Shown: positions 1 to 9,279, numbered from the stretch's first letter. The stretch: 64,000 nucleotides of DNA from Bacillota bacterium (GCA_023417475.1 JAEZFP010000055.1:151231-215230), one strand, 5' to 3'. The notes: generated by a model not told the origin, from the sequence alone. A program made the numbers and translations.

Positions 1-271
1 TGCCGTGGCCGATTTCACCAACCCGGCCGGTTTGGTCCGCTCCGGCGACACCATGTTTGAAGAGTCCAACAACTCCGGAACCGCTCAGATCGGTACTGCC
101 GGTCAAGGCGGCCGCGGGTTGATCACGCCGGGAGCGGTCGAAATGTCCAACGTCGACTTGTCACAGGAATTTACCGACATGATTGTCACCCAACGCGGCT
201 TCCAAGCCAACTCGAAGATCATCTCAACTTCTGACGAGATGTTGCAGGATCTGGTCAACTTGAAACGGTAA
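1..271 (+). CDS. flgE: flagellar hook protein FlgE (3' end only)
   Basis: The reading frame is open from the left edge, so only the last 89 or so codons are present. They encode the C-terminal end of the hook protein, the structural subunit of the flagellar hook outside the cell. The segment SNVDLSQEFTDMI followed by TQRGFQANSKII and the ending LVNLKR is the D0 helix typical of FlgE; FlgG and FlgF have different residues after SNV. A GTG at base 5 is internal and not a start. It heads the operon visible here and is followed by flbD after a 346-base gap filled with a 21-bp repeat. Confidence 0.9.
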   Translation, partial: AVADFTNPAGLVRSGDTMFEESNNSGTAQIGTAGQGGRGLITPGAVEMSNVDLSQEFTDMIVTQRGFQANSKIISTSDEMLQDLVNLKR

Positions 272-396
272 CAAGGCAATGGGGGGAGGATACCCTCCCC
301 TCATTTACTGACGAATTCATTGGGTCTTGAATGATTAAAAAATGTTAGAGTTAGCGAAAAATCAAAATAACCACCAAGAATTAGTGAATAATTCCA

Positions 397-585
397 TTAA
401 AATATAAAATGACCACCGGAAATCAACATTCGGACACGCAAATATAAAATTAAGGCACCGGAATACAACATTCAAGCATCGGAATGGAACATTCAGGTAC
501 CTAAATATAAAATTCAGCCACTTAAATATACAATTCAGGAACTGGAATACCCCATTCAGGCAGTGGATAAGGCAATTCATCACAA
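397..585. repeat. degenerate 21-bp tandem array 1 (flgE-flbD gap)
   Basis: Units start every 21 bases at 418, 439, 460, 481, 502, 523, 544 and 565; an earlier one at 397 has a compensated 2-base shift, and traces reach back to about 355. The core is roughly AATAnnnnATTCAGGnAC, with ATTCA or CATTC in most units. Because 21 is a multiple of three, the minus strand stays open over 362-583 and spells a heptad of the form x-Leu-Asn-x-x-Phe-Arg/Lys. No ribosome binding site supports translation. The array sits inside the flagellar operon. Confidence 0.85.
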
Positions 586-617
586 TGAATTCAAGGGAGA
601 GAGAGGATGGGATTCAA

Positions 618-824
618 TTGATCACCGTTAATCGTCTGAACGGCCAAGCCATTTTAATCAACCCGCATTTGATTGAGACGATCGAGGCGACTCCCGATAC
701 CGTCATTACCCTGACAACGGGTAAAAAATATGTTGTCAGCGATTCGGTAAAAAATGTTATCCAGGAAATAATTCAATATCGGCAACAAATTCAGTGTTTT
801 TTTGAGAAGCATGGCGACGAGTGA
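618..824 (+). CDS. flbD: flagellar protein FlbD/SwrD family
   Basis: A 68-residue protein beginning MITVNRLNGQAILINPHLI, the hallmark of the FlbD family, which sits between flgE and motA in many Bacillota and supports motor torque (known as SwrD in Bacillus). I chose the TTG at 618 because the family normally starts at this point and a purine-rich GGGAGAGAGAGG lies about 11 bases upstream. An in-frame ATG at 585 would add 11 residues, but it has no ribosome binding site and falls within the last unit of the 21-bp array. The gene precedes motA. Confidence 0.85.
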   Translation: MITVNRLNGQAILINPHLIETIEATPDTVITLTTGKKYVVSDSVKNVIQEIIQYRQQIQCFFEKHGDE

Positions 825-891
825 AACGGCCGGAATTGATTAGCATATTTGTCGCGCAACAAAACAGCATTCACCTGAGGTGTAATCACAA

Positions 892-1686
892 ATGAAGAAT
901 ATGGCAACATTAATCGGTCTCGTCGGGGGTTTGGTCTTATTGGCCATCGGCATTTCCATCGGCGGCTCCTTGTTGGGTTTTTATGATTTACCATCCATCT
1001 TTATTACCTTTGGCGGGTCGATTACGGCGTTAATGGTTCAATTTTCGTTCAGTCAGTTTAGCTCGGCGATCAAATGTTTGCATAAAGCTTTTTTTCCACC
1101 GGTCTACGATCACCAGGCATTGATCGACGAGATTGTCGATCATGCCAAAAAAGCCCGGCGCGACGGTATCCTGGCTCTGGAAAACGCAATTTACGATTCC
1201 ACCGATCCCTTTTTGCAACGGGGCATCCGGTTGGTTGTCGACGGAACCGATCCCGAACTGGTCCGCAACATTTTAGAATCAGAGATCGCGCTCATGGAAG
1301 AACGGCATAAAGCCAACAAAGCGTTTTATGACGCTTGGGGTATTTTAGCCCCGGGTTTTGGAATGATCGGCACGGTGATCGGGTTGATACAGATGTTGGG
1401 TCACCTGCAAGACGTCGCCAAGATCGGGCCGGCGATGGCGGTCGCTTTGATCACCACCTTTTACGGGGCGGTCTGGGCCAATCTGTTTTGTGTTCCGGTC
1501 GCCGGGAAACTCGCCCAACAAAGTAGCGATGAGATTGTGATCCGGGAGTTGATTTTGGAGGGGGTTTTAGCGATCCAGGCCGGTGAAAATCCCCGTTTGA
1601 TCGAGGAGAAACTCAAGACCTATTTAGCCCCGGGACAACGCCGCGAGTTGCAAAACGTCGGAGGGAGCATGAGGGCCAGTGCGTAA
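892..1686 (+). CDS. motA: flagellar motor stator protein MotA
   Basis: A 264-residue inner-membrane protein of the ion-driven stator. Four membrane helices are evident: two at the N-terminus (about residues 3-25 and 33-50) and two near 150-205. The segment PGFGMIGTVIGLIQML carries the conserved proline of the third helix, and the cytoplasmic loop before it (EERHKANKAFYDAWG) contacts FliG in the family. The start is ATG after a TGAGGTG ribosome binding site. It overlaps motB by 8 bases, so the two are translationally coupled. Whether protons or sodium drive it cannot be read from the sequence. Confidence 0.95.
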   Translation: MKNMATLIGLVGGLVLLAIGISIGGSLLGFYDLPSIFITFGGSITALMVQFSFSQFSSAIKCLHKAFFPPVYDHQALIDEIVDHAKKARRDGILALENAIYDSTDPFLQRGIRLVVDGTDPELVRNILESEIALMEERHKANKAFYDAWGILAPGFGMIGTVIGLIQMLGHLQDVAKIGPAMAVALITTFYGAVWANLFCVPVAGKLAQQSSDEIVIRELILEGVLAIQAGENPRLIEEKLKTYLAPGQRRELQNVGGSMRASA

Positions 1687-2425
1687 ACGGAGAAAAACCG
1701 AAGCCTCGGGGGGATTGCCGGTATGGCTCCAAACATACGGCGACATGGTCACCTTGGTATTAACCTTCTTTGTGGCGCTTTATGCCATGTCTTCCTTGGA
1801 CAAGGAGAAATATGTCAAGTTGGCCAACTCCCTGCGGATCGCTTTGGGCGGCGGTGGCAGCGCCGGAATTATGCAAAGCGGCAATTTGGTAGGCGATAAG
1901 GGAACGCCATCCGCGCCGGCTCCGGTGGCGACCGAAGCGCAAATGAACGCGGAACAAGCGCGGGCTTGGAAAGAAATCTATAATCAGATCAGCAAGATCT
2001 TAAGCCAAGAAAAGTTTCAGGGGAAAGTCGAGGTTTCGCAAACCCGCTATGAAATTCTGATCAGCTTTAAAGAAAAGCTATTTTTTCAGAAAGGTTCAGC
2101 CGATATTTTGAACGAAGCGTATCCGGCATTGCAAGAGGTCGGGGCGATCATCCGGGATCATACCTATCCGTTTCGCGTGGAAGGGCACACCTGCGATCTT
2201 CCGATCAATACGCCGCGTTTCCCGTCGAACTGGGAGCTTTCGGTGATGCGGGCGGTTAATGTCTCCAAGTATTTGATGGAAACGGTGAAGATCGATCCGA
2301 CGCGTGTGGCGGTGGCCGGGTACGGCCAGTTTCGTCCGATCGTTCCCAATACCGATGAGACCAACCGGGCCCGGAACCGTCGCGTTGACCTGATCATTAT
2401 CAATAGCTTTTATCAGCATAAATAA
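1679..2425 (+). CDS. motB: flagellar motor stator protein MotB
   Basis: A 248-residue partner of MotA. The N-terminus has one membrane helix with the ion-carrying aspartate in TYGDMVTLVLTFFVALYA (Asp22). After a linker comes an OmpA-like peptidoglycan-binding domain, about residues 125-245, with the motif NWELSVMRAVNVSKYL that anchors the stator to the wall. The GTG start at 1679 lies inside the end of motA. Length and domain order are normal for the family. Confidence 0.95.
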   Translation: MRKRRKTEASGGLPVWLQTYGDMVTLVLTFFVALYAMSSLDKEKYVKLANSLRIALGGGGSAGIMQSGNLVGDKGTPSAPAPVATEAQMNAEQARAWKEIYNQISKILSQEKFQGKVEVSQTRYEILISFKEKLFFQKGSADILNEAYPALQEVGAIIRDHTYPFRVEGHTCDLPINTPRFPSNWELSVMRAVNVSKYLMETVKIDPTRVAVAGYGQFRPIVPNTDETNRARNRRVDLIIINSFYQHK

Positions 2426-2469
2426 CGGGGAACTTCGCCAGAACGTAAACTCAGGGGGAACGGATTGCT

Positions 2470-2994
2470 ATGGCAAATGAAGCAAGAAACAATAACCAAA
2501 ATACCCAAGCAAAAAACAACAATAACCAAAACACCCAAGGCAAAAACAACAATATTCTGATCGTGGGTCTATTTTCTTTTTTAATCACGGTCGTAATTGC
2601 CGGAACCTTTGTTTATCTCAGTTTTCGTAAAAGTGAACCCGCAAAGCAGCCGGCTCATGTGACCCAGGAGATGGGGCCAATCGTGCCGCTGGGCAATGAA
2701 ATGATCATCAATATTCGCGGTGAGGACGGCAGCGATCATTATCTTAAGATTAATGTAACATTGGAGTTGAGAGTCGCCAAAGAAGTCGAAGAAAAAGCAA
2801 AAGAAGAAGTTACCAAAAGAATTCCCCAGTTTCGTGACTTAATCATTGGTATTTTGTCAACCAAAACCAAAGAGAAAATTGACGAAAAAGAAGGGAAAGA
2901 CGCAATTCGCAGCGAAATTATTAGCAGTATGAATCGTCATTTAGGCATTGGCCAAGTTAACAACTTGTTTTTTGAAGATTTTGTCATACAGTAG
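2470..2994 (+). CDS. fliL: flagellar basal-body-associated protein FliL
   Basis: A 174-residue single-pass membrane protein that surrounds and supports the stator. The cytoplasmic N-terminus is an asparagine/glutamine-rich low-complexity stretch containing two copies of an NNNNQNTQ-like unit, followed by a helix at about residues 28-50. The outer part ends with NLFFEDFVIQ, the typical FliL C-terminal signature. The Asn-rich tail is a local elaboration and not a family feature. ATG follows CAGGGGGAACGG. Confidence 0.9.
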   Translation: MANEARNNNQNTQAKNNNNQNTQGKNNNILIVGLFSFLITVVIAGTFVYLSFRKSEPAKQPAHVTQEMGPIVPLGNEMIINIRGEDGSDHYLKINVTLELRVAKEVEEKAKEEVTKRIPQFRDLIIGILSTKTKEKIDEKEGKDAIRSEIISSMNRHLGIGQVNNLFFEDFVIQ

Positions 2995-3014
2995 AAGCGG
3001 AGGTGTCGCTGAAA

Positions 3015-4001
3015 GTGGCTGAAGTTCTGTCGCAAAATGAAATCGATGCGCTACTTGAAGCACTTTCGTCAGGGACCCTCAAAGTTGATGAGGTTATCAG
3101 CGAAGAGAAGAAGAAAAAGGTAAAACCTTACGATTTTCGACGTCCCAATAAATTATCGAAAGATCAGTTGCGGACGTTGGTAATGTTACATGAAAACTTC
3201 GCCCGCTTGTTAACGACTTCGCTATCAACATATTTACGGAGCATGGTTCGGGCACAGGTTGTCTCCATCGACCAGCTTACGTATGAGGAGTTTACCAAAT
3301 CCCTGAATAACCCGACGGTGATGAACATTGTTTCGTTAAAACCGTTAGAAGGTAACGTAGTGCTTGAGCTTTCACCACAGCTGGCATTTGCTGTGGTTGA
3401 CCGTTTGCTCGGTGGGCAAGGGAATGCCGTGGATAAAATTCGCGAGCTGACCGATATCGAACAGACCGTCATTAAACGAGTGATTTTAAAAACCTTTACC
3501 AACTTAACGGAAGCGTGGAAAGCGGTTATCGAGCTGGATCCCCATTTTGAATCGCTTGAAACCAATCCGATGTTTACCCAGATCGTCCCCCCGGCTGACA
3601 TGATCATCCTCGTGACGCTGGAAGTCCGGATCGCCGAAGCGTTTGGCATGATGAATATCTGTATGCCATTCGTCGTTATCGAGCCGATCATGGACCAGTT
3701 AAACGCCCAACTTTGGTTTACCCGCAAAGATTCCGGTACTTCGTCGCAGACGATCGCGGCGTTGCAAAACCGGTTGGGGCAAGCTCAGGTCCAAGTCGCG
3801 GTAGAATTGGGACACGCGCAAATTAAAGTCGGCGAACTTTTGAATATTGCCATTGGCGACGTGATTGAGCTGGATCAATCGGTCAAAGGGTTGATGGATA
3901 TTAAAATCGGCAGTCAAGTGAAATTCCGGGGCAGTCCGGGCGTATTTGGCAGCCGGATGGCTGTTCAGATCGGACAAATTATCCGCGAGGAGGGGAGTTA
4001 A
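3015..4001 (+). CDS. fliM: flagellar motor switch protein FliM
   Basis: A 328-residue C-ring protein. The N-terminal peptide VLSQNEIDALLEAL is the CheY-phosphate binding motif, followed by the CheC-like middle domain (LLGGQGNAVDKIRELTDIE) and a C-terminal SpoA/FliN-like domain. I place the start at GTG 3015, 11 bases after GGAGG (2999-3003). The upstream GTG at 3003 overlaps that ribosome binding site and is unlikely. One base separates the stop from fliY. Confidence 0.93.
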   Translation: MAEVLSQNEIDALLEALSSGTLKVDEVISEEKKKKVKPYDFRRPNKLSKDQLRTLVMLHENFARLLTTSLSTYLRSMVRAQVVSIDQLTYEEFTKSLNNPTVMNIVSLKPLEGNVVLELSPQLAFAVVDRLLGGQGNAVDKIRELTDIEQTVIKRVILKTFTNLTEAWKAVIELDPHFESLETNPMFTQIVPPADMIILVTLEVRIAEAFGMMNICMPFVVIEPIMDQLNAQLWFTRKDSGTSSQTIAALQNRLGQAQVQVAVELGHAQIKVGELLNIAIGDVIELDQSVKGLMDIKIGSQVKFRGSPGVFGSRMAVQIGQIIREEGS

Positions 4002-4002
4002 G

Positions 4003-5127
4003 ATGGACCGTCAAATACTTTCTCAGGACGAGATTAATGCACTGCTACACGATAGCGAACCCCAAGAGCAAGAGCAGCTGACTCCACTCCAGAAAGACGC
4101 TTTGGGTGAAATCGGCAATATCTGTTATGGCTCGGCTTCGACCGCGCTTTCCGATATGTTGCGCAAACGGGTGATTATCGATACGCCGTCCGTGAGGATC
4201 ACCACCCAACGGGAGATTATCGAAGCGCATCCCATTCCGTATGTGATCGTTGAAGTGAATTACAAGCAAGGAATCTCCGGCAGCAATGTGTTAATTTTGA
4301 AACTTTCCGATTCGGCAATCATCGCCGATTTGATGATGGGCGGCGAAGGGGATCACCCTAGTTCCGACTTGGATGAAATGGGTTTGAGCGCGGTCGGCGA
4401 AGCCATGAATCAAATGGTAGGCAGCGCCAGCACATCGTTGTCGACGTTGTTTTCAAAACGGGTTGATATTGATCCGCCCAAAATCGACAAAGTCAACTTT
4501 GCCGAAGACAAAGCGTTTATCAAAACCCAAGGGTTGGATGACCCCATTGTCACGGTGGCGTTCCGGATGAAAATCGGCGAACTGATCGACAGTGAAATTA
4601 TGTTGATCATGCCTTGCCTGTTGGCAATCGAATTAGCCGATTCGTTGCTGGGAACCACCGAACCCAGCGCGTCGACGGCGCAGTCGTCACCGCTACCGGT
4701 TCCTCCGCCACCGGCGCGTAGCATTCCAGTCGAGCAGACGTTTGCCCCGCCTCCGCCGTTGTCAATTCCGCCGCCCATGGCGGCGGCTCCCGAATACCGC
4801 CAACCCCAAGTGATGGTGCAGCCGGCGCAGTTCGGCCAATTGGGAGCCAATAAACCCGGCAGGGAAACGGGCAATATCGGGTTGATCATGGATGTCCCGC
4901 TGCAAGTTACGGTAGAGCTGGGCAATACCCGGATGAAAATTAAAGAAATTTTGGAACTTGGTTTGGGTTCCATTATTGAGTTGGAAAAGCTGGCGGGCGA
5001 TCCGGTCGATGTTTTTGTCAACGGGAAGTTAATTGCCAAGGGCGAAGTCGTCGTAATAGACGAAAACTTTGGAATTAAAATAACGGACATTGTCAGCCCG
5101 GTCGAACGGGCTAATACGCTTCAATAA
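4003..5127 (+). CDS. fliY: flagellar motor switch phosphatase FliY
   Basis: A 374-residue switch protein combining a CheY-binding N-terminal peptide (ILSQDEINALL), a CheC-like phosphatase region (LGEIGNICYGSASTALSDML and VGEAMNQMVGSASTSL, each with the E..N pair), a proline-rich linker at about residues 225-270, and a C-terminal FliN domain (MDVPLQVTVELGNTRMKIKE). In the family it is part of the C-ring and removes phosphate from CheY. The start is ATG 4003 after GAGGAGGGGAG; an open frame extends further upstream inside fliM but is not needed. Confidence 0.92.
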   Translation: MDRQILSQDEINALLHDSEPQEQEQLTPLQKDALGEIGNICYGSASTALSDMLRKRVIIDTPSVRITTQREIIEAHPIPYVIVEVNYKQGISGSNVLILKLSDSAIIADLMMGGEGDHPSSDLDEMGLSAVGEAMNQMVGSASTSLSTLFSKRVDIDPPKIDKVNFAEDKAFIKTQGLDDPIVTVAFRMKIGELIDSEIMLIMPCLLAIELADSLLGTTEPSASTAQSSPLPVPPPPARSIPVEQTFAPPPPLSIPPPMAAAPEYRQPQVMVQPAQFGQLGANKPGRETGNIGLIMDVPLQVTVELGNTRMKIKEILELGLGSIIELEKLAGDPVDVFVNGKLIAKGEVVVIDENFGIKITDIVSPVERANTLQ

Positions 5128-5148
5128 TGTCTAAAGGGAGGAATTTAA

Positions 5149-5511
5149 GTGGGGAATCGAGTGTTAGTTGTTGACGATGCTGCGTTTATGCGCATGATGA
5201 TCAAAGATATTTTGCGCAAAGGCGGTTACGAGGTTGTTGGGGAAGCCGAAGACGGAGCGAAGGCGATTGACAAATTTAAAGAATTACGCCCGGACTTGGT
5301 AACGATGGACATTACCATGCCGGATATGGACGGCATCACCGCTGTCAAAGAGATTCGCAAAGTGGATACCAATGCCTTAATCATCATGTGCAGCGCAATG
5401 GGTCAGCAAGCAATGGTAATCGACGCGATTCAAGCCGGAGCCAAAGACTTCGTCGTGAAGCCTTTCCAACCGGAACGGGTCTTAGAAGCGGTGCGCAAAG
5501 TTTTAGCTTAA
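5149..5511 (+). CDS. cheY: chemotaxis response regulator CheY
   Basis: A 120-residue single receiver domain. The acidic pocket DD is at residues 9-10, the phosphorylated aspartate is Asp54 in VTMDITMPDMDG, Ser82 occupies the Thr/Ser position and Lys104 is in KPF. It relays CheA signals to the switch proteins encoded immediately upstream. The start is GTG, seven bases after AAAGGGAGG. Lying between fliY and fliO is its standard place in Bacillota. Confidence 0.95.
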   Translation: MGNRVLVVDDAAFMRMMIKDILRKGGYEVVGEAEDGAKAIDKFKELRPDLVTMDITMPDMDGITAVKEIRKVDTNALIIMCSAMGQQAMVIDAIQAGAKDFVVKPFQPERVLEAVRKVLA

Positions 5512-5532
5512 TGTTGGAAAGGACGAACTGGA

Positions 5533-6096
5533 TTGAATATAGCCAACCGAATCCGGGGATTGTTTTTGGTTAGCGTAGGTTTTTTCCTCCTACCTACGAT
5601 AACCTTGGCAGGGACGGGAGCAGAAACAGCTTCCACTGCCACTTTTAGTGGGTTACAATGGATTTGGGCGCTGTTCTCACTTTTTCTGGTGGCAATAATT
5701 GCCTTTTGGGTGACGAAACTGCTCGCCGGAAGGCTGGGTTATTCCCAAGCAAAACATATGAAGGTGGCGGAAAGTCTTTTTTTGGGACCCAATCGCCATC
5801 TTTATCTTTTATTATTCCACGGGAAAATTTTGTTGTTGAGCGGTTCCGAGCAGGGAATTCACCTGATTAAAGAGATTGACGACCCCGTTCTCTACGCTGA
5901 ATTGGAGCAAGGTTCGCCCTCGGCTCCCGCCTTCGTCAACGGGAAGTTCCCCGAGGTTTTGAAATCGGTGATGTCGGTTTTGACAAACAACGAAACCGTC
6001 GCCCCCGTAAGCGACAACAATCCAACCCGGCAGAAACTGGCCGAAAGCTTGGAACGGATTCGGGCTTGGCGGGCGAAAGGTAAAGGTCGTTCATGA
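5533..6096 (+). CDS. fliO: flagellar export protein FliO
   Basis: A 187-residue protein with an N-terminal signal-like helix (about residues 8-26), a second membrane helix (about 43-65, WIWALFSLFLVAIIAFWV) and a small cytoplasmic domain containing LFLGPNRHLYLL, the FliO/FliZ signature. In the family it helps FliP assemble in the export gate. The start is TTG 5533 after GGAAAGGACG. Its stop overlaps the fliP ATG (ATGA). Confidence 0.85.
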   Translation: MNIANRIRGLFLVSVGFFLLPTITLAGTGAETASTATFSGLQWIWALFSLFLVAIIAFWVTKLLAGRLGYSQAKHMKVAESLFLGPNRHLYLLLFHGKILLLSGSEQGIHLIKEIDDPVLYAELEQGSPSAPAFVNGKFPEVLKSVMSVLTNNETVAPVSDNNPTRQKLAESLERIRAWRAKGKGRS

Positions 6097-6914
6097 ACAA
6101 GACGCTGCAACAATCGAGTGAATGTCGCCAAGGAGGTTTCCGCCGGAGCAACCGTAGTCGGTTCCCGGCGCTGATTGGATTGGCGGTCGCCTTAGTGTTT
6201 TTAATTTCCGGTGTTTCTATGGCCGCACCGCAAACGATTCCCATTCCCCAAATTCAATTGGGGGTCGGTTCGGCGAACACTCCGGCCCAAACCGCACAAA
6301 GCTTACAGATTTTGCTGCTGCTTACGGTGCTGTCGTTAGCGCCCGCAATCCTGATTATGACGACCTCGTTTGTTCGGATTGTGATTGTCTTGTCATTTAC
6401 CCGGACGGCGATCGGGACCAACCAGATGCCGCCGAATCAGGTGATGATCGGTTTGGCGCTGTTTCTGACATTTTTCACGATGGGACCGACTTGGACCCAG
6501 GTCAACGACCAAGCGTTGCAACCTTATCTCAACGGTCAACTTTCTCAAGAAGCCGCTTTGGAAAAGGGGATGCAACCGATCCGGAAGTTTATGTTTAAAC
6601 AAACCCGGACCAAGGATTTAAAGCTGTTTATTCAAGCGGCCCAAGTGGCGCGGCCCCAGGCGGAGCAAGACATTCCGTCGCGGGTGCTGATTCCGGCCTT
6701 TGTAATCAGCGAATTGAAAACAGCTTTCCAAATTGGCTTTATGATCTTTATTCCGTTTCTGGTGATTGACATGATCGTCGCCAGCACCTTAATGTCGATG
6801 GGGATGATGATGTTGTCCCCGGTGATGATATCGTTGCCGTTCAAGATTTTATTGTTTGTGATGGTCGACGGTTGGCATTTGGTGGCCCGATCCCTGATTT
6901 TGAGCTTCCGGTAG
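6093..6914 (+). CDS. fliP: flagellar export gate protein FliP
   Basis: A 273-residue membrane protein of the type III export gate. It has a cleavable signal (about residues 28-45), then helices with the family signatures LTFFTMGPTW and the C-terminal segment LMSMGMMMLSPVMISLPFKI. It forms the FliP-FliQ-FliR pore. The four-base overlap with fliO and the fliQ gene 15 bases downstream place it in one transcript. Confidence 0.95.
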   Translation: MNKTLQQSSECRQGGFRRSNRSRFPALIGLAVALVFLISGVSMAAPQTIPIPQIQLGVGSANTPAQTAQSLQILLLLTVLSLAPAILIMTTSFVRIVIVLSFTRTAIGTNQMPPNQVMIGLALFLTFFTMGPTWTQVNDQALQPYLNGQLSQEAALEKGMQPIRKFMFKQTRTKDLKLFIQAAQVARPQAEQDIPSRVLIPAFVISELKTAFQIGFMIFIPFLVIDMIVASTLMSMGMMMLSPVMISLPFKILLFVMVDGWHLVARSLILSFR

Positions 6915-6929
6915 AAAGGAGACATACAT

Positions 6930-7205
6930 ATGACGGATACCTTTATCATCGCGGTAACCCGCGAGGCGATCTGGACAATTCTACTGGTGGCTGCGCCGAT
7001 GCTTGGTATCGGGTTGATTGTGGGTTTAGTGATCAGTATTTTTCAGGCGACAACTCAAATCCATGAACAAACCTTAAGTTTCATTCCGAAGATTTTAGCC
7101 ATTTTCATTTCAATGGTAATCTTTGGGCCCTGGATGTTACACACTTTGGTGGATTTTTCATATAAGATCTTTGCCAACCTAAATCAATTTACCTTTATTC
7201 GTTAA
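6930..7205 (+). CDS. fliQ: flagellar export gate protein FliQ
   Basis: A 91-residue protein with two membrane helices and the signature VGLVISIFQATTQIHEQTL, characteristic of FliQ/SctS. It packs around the FliP-FliR core of the export gate. ATG follows AAAGGAGACATACAT. Length is normal. Confidence 0.95.
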   Translation: MTDTFIIAVTREAIWTILLVAAPMLGIGLIVGLVISIFQATTQIHEQTLSFIPKILAIFISMVIFGPWMLHTLVDFSYKIFANLNQFTFIR

Positions 7206-7270
7206 GCGGTTTGATTCCGGTTGACTAAACAACAATCATACCCGGAACAACAGTAAGGCGGGTTAATAAT

Positions 7271-8059
7271 TTGAACTTAGAAGCGGTTTTAGGAGTGGGC
7301 ATCGTCCAAATTCTCCTTGGCTTTGCCAGGACGTCCGGATTGGTTTTGACGACTCCGGTATTTCAGAGCCGGAGTATTCCGATCCAGGTAAAGATCATCA
7401 TTTCGTTTACGTTAGCTTTGGTGGTTGCCCCATTTATCACGATCAAACCGGAGTTTCTCGATAATTTCCTGTTGACGGTTTTTATGCTGATTGCCGAGGT
7501 TTTGATCGGTTTGATCATCGGATTTACCGTCAGTATGACGATTTACGCCGTACAGTTGGCGGGGTATTTTTTTGATGTCTCGTTGGGGTTTGGGGTCGTT
7601 AACATCTTAGATCCGACTACCGGCACTGAAATGCCCTTGCTCGGCTACCTCAATCAATTGGTAGCCCTAACGGTTTTCCTGGCCGTCAATGCGCACCATC
7701 TGGTGATCACCGCATTGATCAAAAGTTACAGCGTTGTTCCGCCGGGGCTGTTCAGTCTCAAACCGGCGTCGGCCGGCTTCATGTTGGGCTTGTTCGCCAA
7801 TATGTTTTTACTGGGTTTTCAGATCGGGCTCCCCATTATGGGCGTAATATTTTTAACCGATGTGGCGCTGGGGATTATCTCGAAGTTATTGCCTCAGATC
7901 AATGTTTTTATGGTCGGTTTTCCCATTAAAATTTTACTTGGCTTAACCATGCTCATCCTATTCCTCCCGGTTTATATATTTATTTTGGAGGCTGTGTTCG
8001 CGAATTCCGGTGACACGTTTCGGGCGGTTCAAGCCTTGCTGAAATTGATGCGCAATTAA
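7271..8059 (+). CDS. fliR: flagellar export gate protein FliR
   Basis: A 262-residue protein with about six membrane helices; GFGVVNILDPTTGTEMPLLG is a typical FliR segment. It completes the FliPQR gate. The start is TTG 7271, preceded by AAGGCGGG. In some Bacillota FliR is fused to FlhB; here they are separate genes 92 bases apart. Confidence 0.93.
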   Translation: MNLEAVLGVGIVQILLGFARTSGLVLTTPVFQSRSIPIQVKIIISFTLALVVAPFITIKPEFLDNFLLTVFMLIAEVLIGLIIGFTVSMTIYAVQLAGYFFDVSLGFGVVNILDPTTGTEMPLLGYLNQLVALTVFLAVNAHHLVITALIKSYSVVPPGLFSLKPASAGFMLGLFANMFLLGFQIGLPIMGVIFLTDVALGIISKLLPQINVFMVGFPIKILLGLTMLILFLPVYIFILEAVFANSGDTFRAVQALLKLMRN

Positions 8060-8151
8060 TTGCCGATTTATTGATCAGTTGTTTTCCGTGACCGACTTTG
8101 CAGCGTGTGGTCGCGGAACGACCGTTAAAATTGACGATCTCAGGGAACAAC

Positions 8152-9279
8152 ATGCGTAGGTGCGAAGCATTGGAAAAACTGGATAGAAGCCAATTGCGGT
8201 TCAATTTGCAATTTTTTGCTTCAGACCCCGACCGGACCGAAGAGGCTACTCCGAAACGTAAACGCGAGGCGCGCCAAAAGGGACAAGTGCCAAAGAGCAC
8301 CGAGTTGAACTCGGTGGTTGTTTTATTTGCCCTCTTCGTATTGATGAATGCCTTGGGCGGTTGGATGTATACGGAGATGCTGGCCTATGTCAAGCAAAGC
8401 TTAGGCCCGCCCCAATTGACGGCGGATATCTCCCAAACCAATTTAACACACGTATTTATGCCCCACCTGATTTTTTTCGTCAAGATGTTTCTGCCGCTGG
8501 GTCTATGTGGATTGGCGGTCGGGGTTTTGGTTAATTATTTACAGGTTGGCCCCTTGTTTACCACGAAAGCGTTGAAGCCGCAATTCAGCCGGATCAATCC
8601 CCTAAGCGGGATGAAGCGCTTGTTCAGCACCCACGGTTTGGTCGAACTGGTCAAATCGGTGGTTAAATTATTGATTATCTGCAGTTTTACCTATTCAACC
8701 ATTAAGGCCCACTTTCAATCGTTATTAGATACATTGAAACAAACCCCGCAGGACACGGCGTTAATTGTGTGGAGCATTATCTATCAGGTCGCTTTAAAAA
8801 TTTGTACATTTCTCTTGATTTTAGCGCTCTTTGATTATCTGTATCAACGGTGGGAATATAACAAAAGCTTGCGGATGACCAAAAAAGAGGTCAAGGATGA
8901 GTACAAACAACTTGAAGGCAACCCGTTAATTAAGAATAAAATTCGGCAACGCCAGCGGCAAATCGCCTCGCGCCGGATGATGCAGGATGTTCCCAAAGCG
9001 GACGTAGTCATCACGAACCCAACGCATTTTGCGATTGCGATCCGTTACAATCCGGAAGAGATGGCGGCTCCGATGGTGGTGGCCAAAGGCGAGGGGTATA
9101 TCGCCCAGAAGATTAAGGAAATCGCCAAAGAACACGATATTGCCATGGTAGAAAATAAGCCGCTGGCGCAGACCTTATATAAAACTGTGGACATCGGTCA
9201 AGCCATTCCGGCGAACTTATACAAAGCCGTGGCGGAGGTCTTGGCCTTCGTTTATCGCTTAAAGAAACGTTACGCTTAA
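8152..9279 (+). CDS. flhB: flagellar export switch protein FlhB
   Basis: A 375-residue membrane protein that changes export specificity from hook to filament. The N-terminus FNLQFFASDPDRTEEATPKR (the form common in clostridial FlhB) is followed by four membrane helices and a cytoplasmic domain with the self-cleavage motif NPTH (Asn289-Pro290). I chose ATG 8152 because AGGGA lies six bases upstream; a TTG at 8098 would add 18 residues without a good ribosome binding site. Confidence 0.93.
   Translation: MRRCEALEKLDRSQLRFNLQFFASDPDRTEEATPKRKREARQKGQVPKSTELNSVVVLFALFVLMNALGGWMYTEMLAYVKQSLGPPQLTADISQTNLTHVFMPHLIFFVKMFLPLGLCGLAVGVLVNYLQVGPLFTTKALKPQFSRINPLSGMKRLFSTHGLVELVKSVVKLLIICSFTYSTIKAHFQSLLDTLKQTPQDTALIVWSIIYQVALKICTFLLILALFDYLYQRWEYNKSLRMTKKEVKDEYKQLEGNPLIKNKIRQRQRQIASRRMMQDVPKADVVITNPTHFAIAIRYNPEEMAAPMVVAKGEGYIAQKIKEIAKEHDIAMVENKPLAQTLYKTVDIGQAIPANLYKAVAEVLAFVYRLKKRYA

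Noticed and set aside
362..583. 73-codon open frame on the minus strand across array 1 as a gene
   Set aside because: No ribosome binding site, unusual composition, and openness is expected from a 21-base repeat in which one frame lacks a stop. Kept only as an observation on the repeat.
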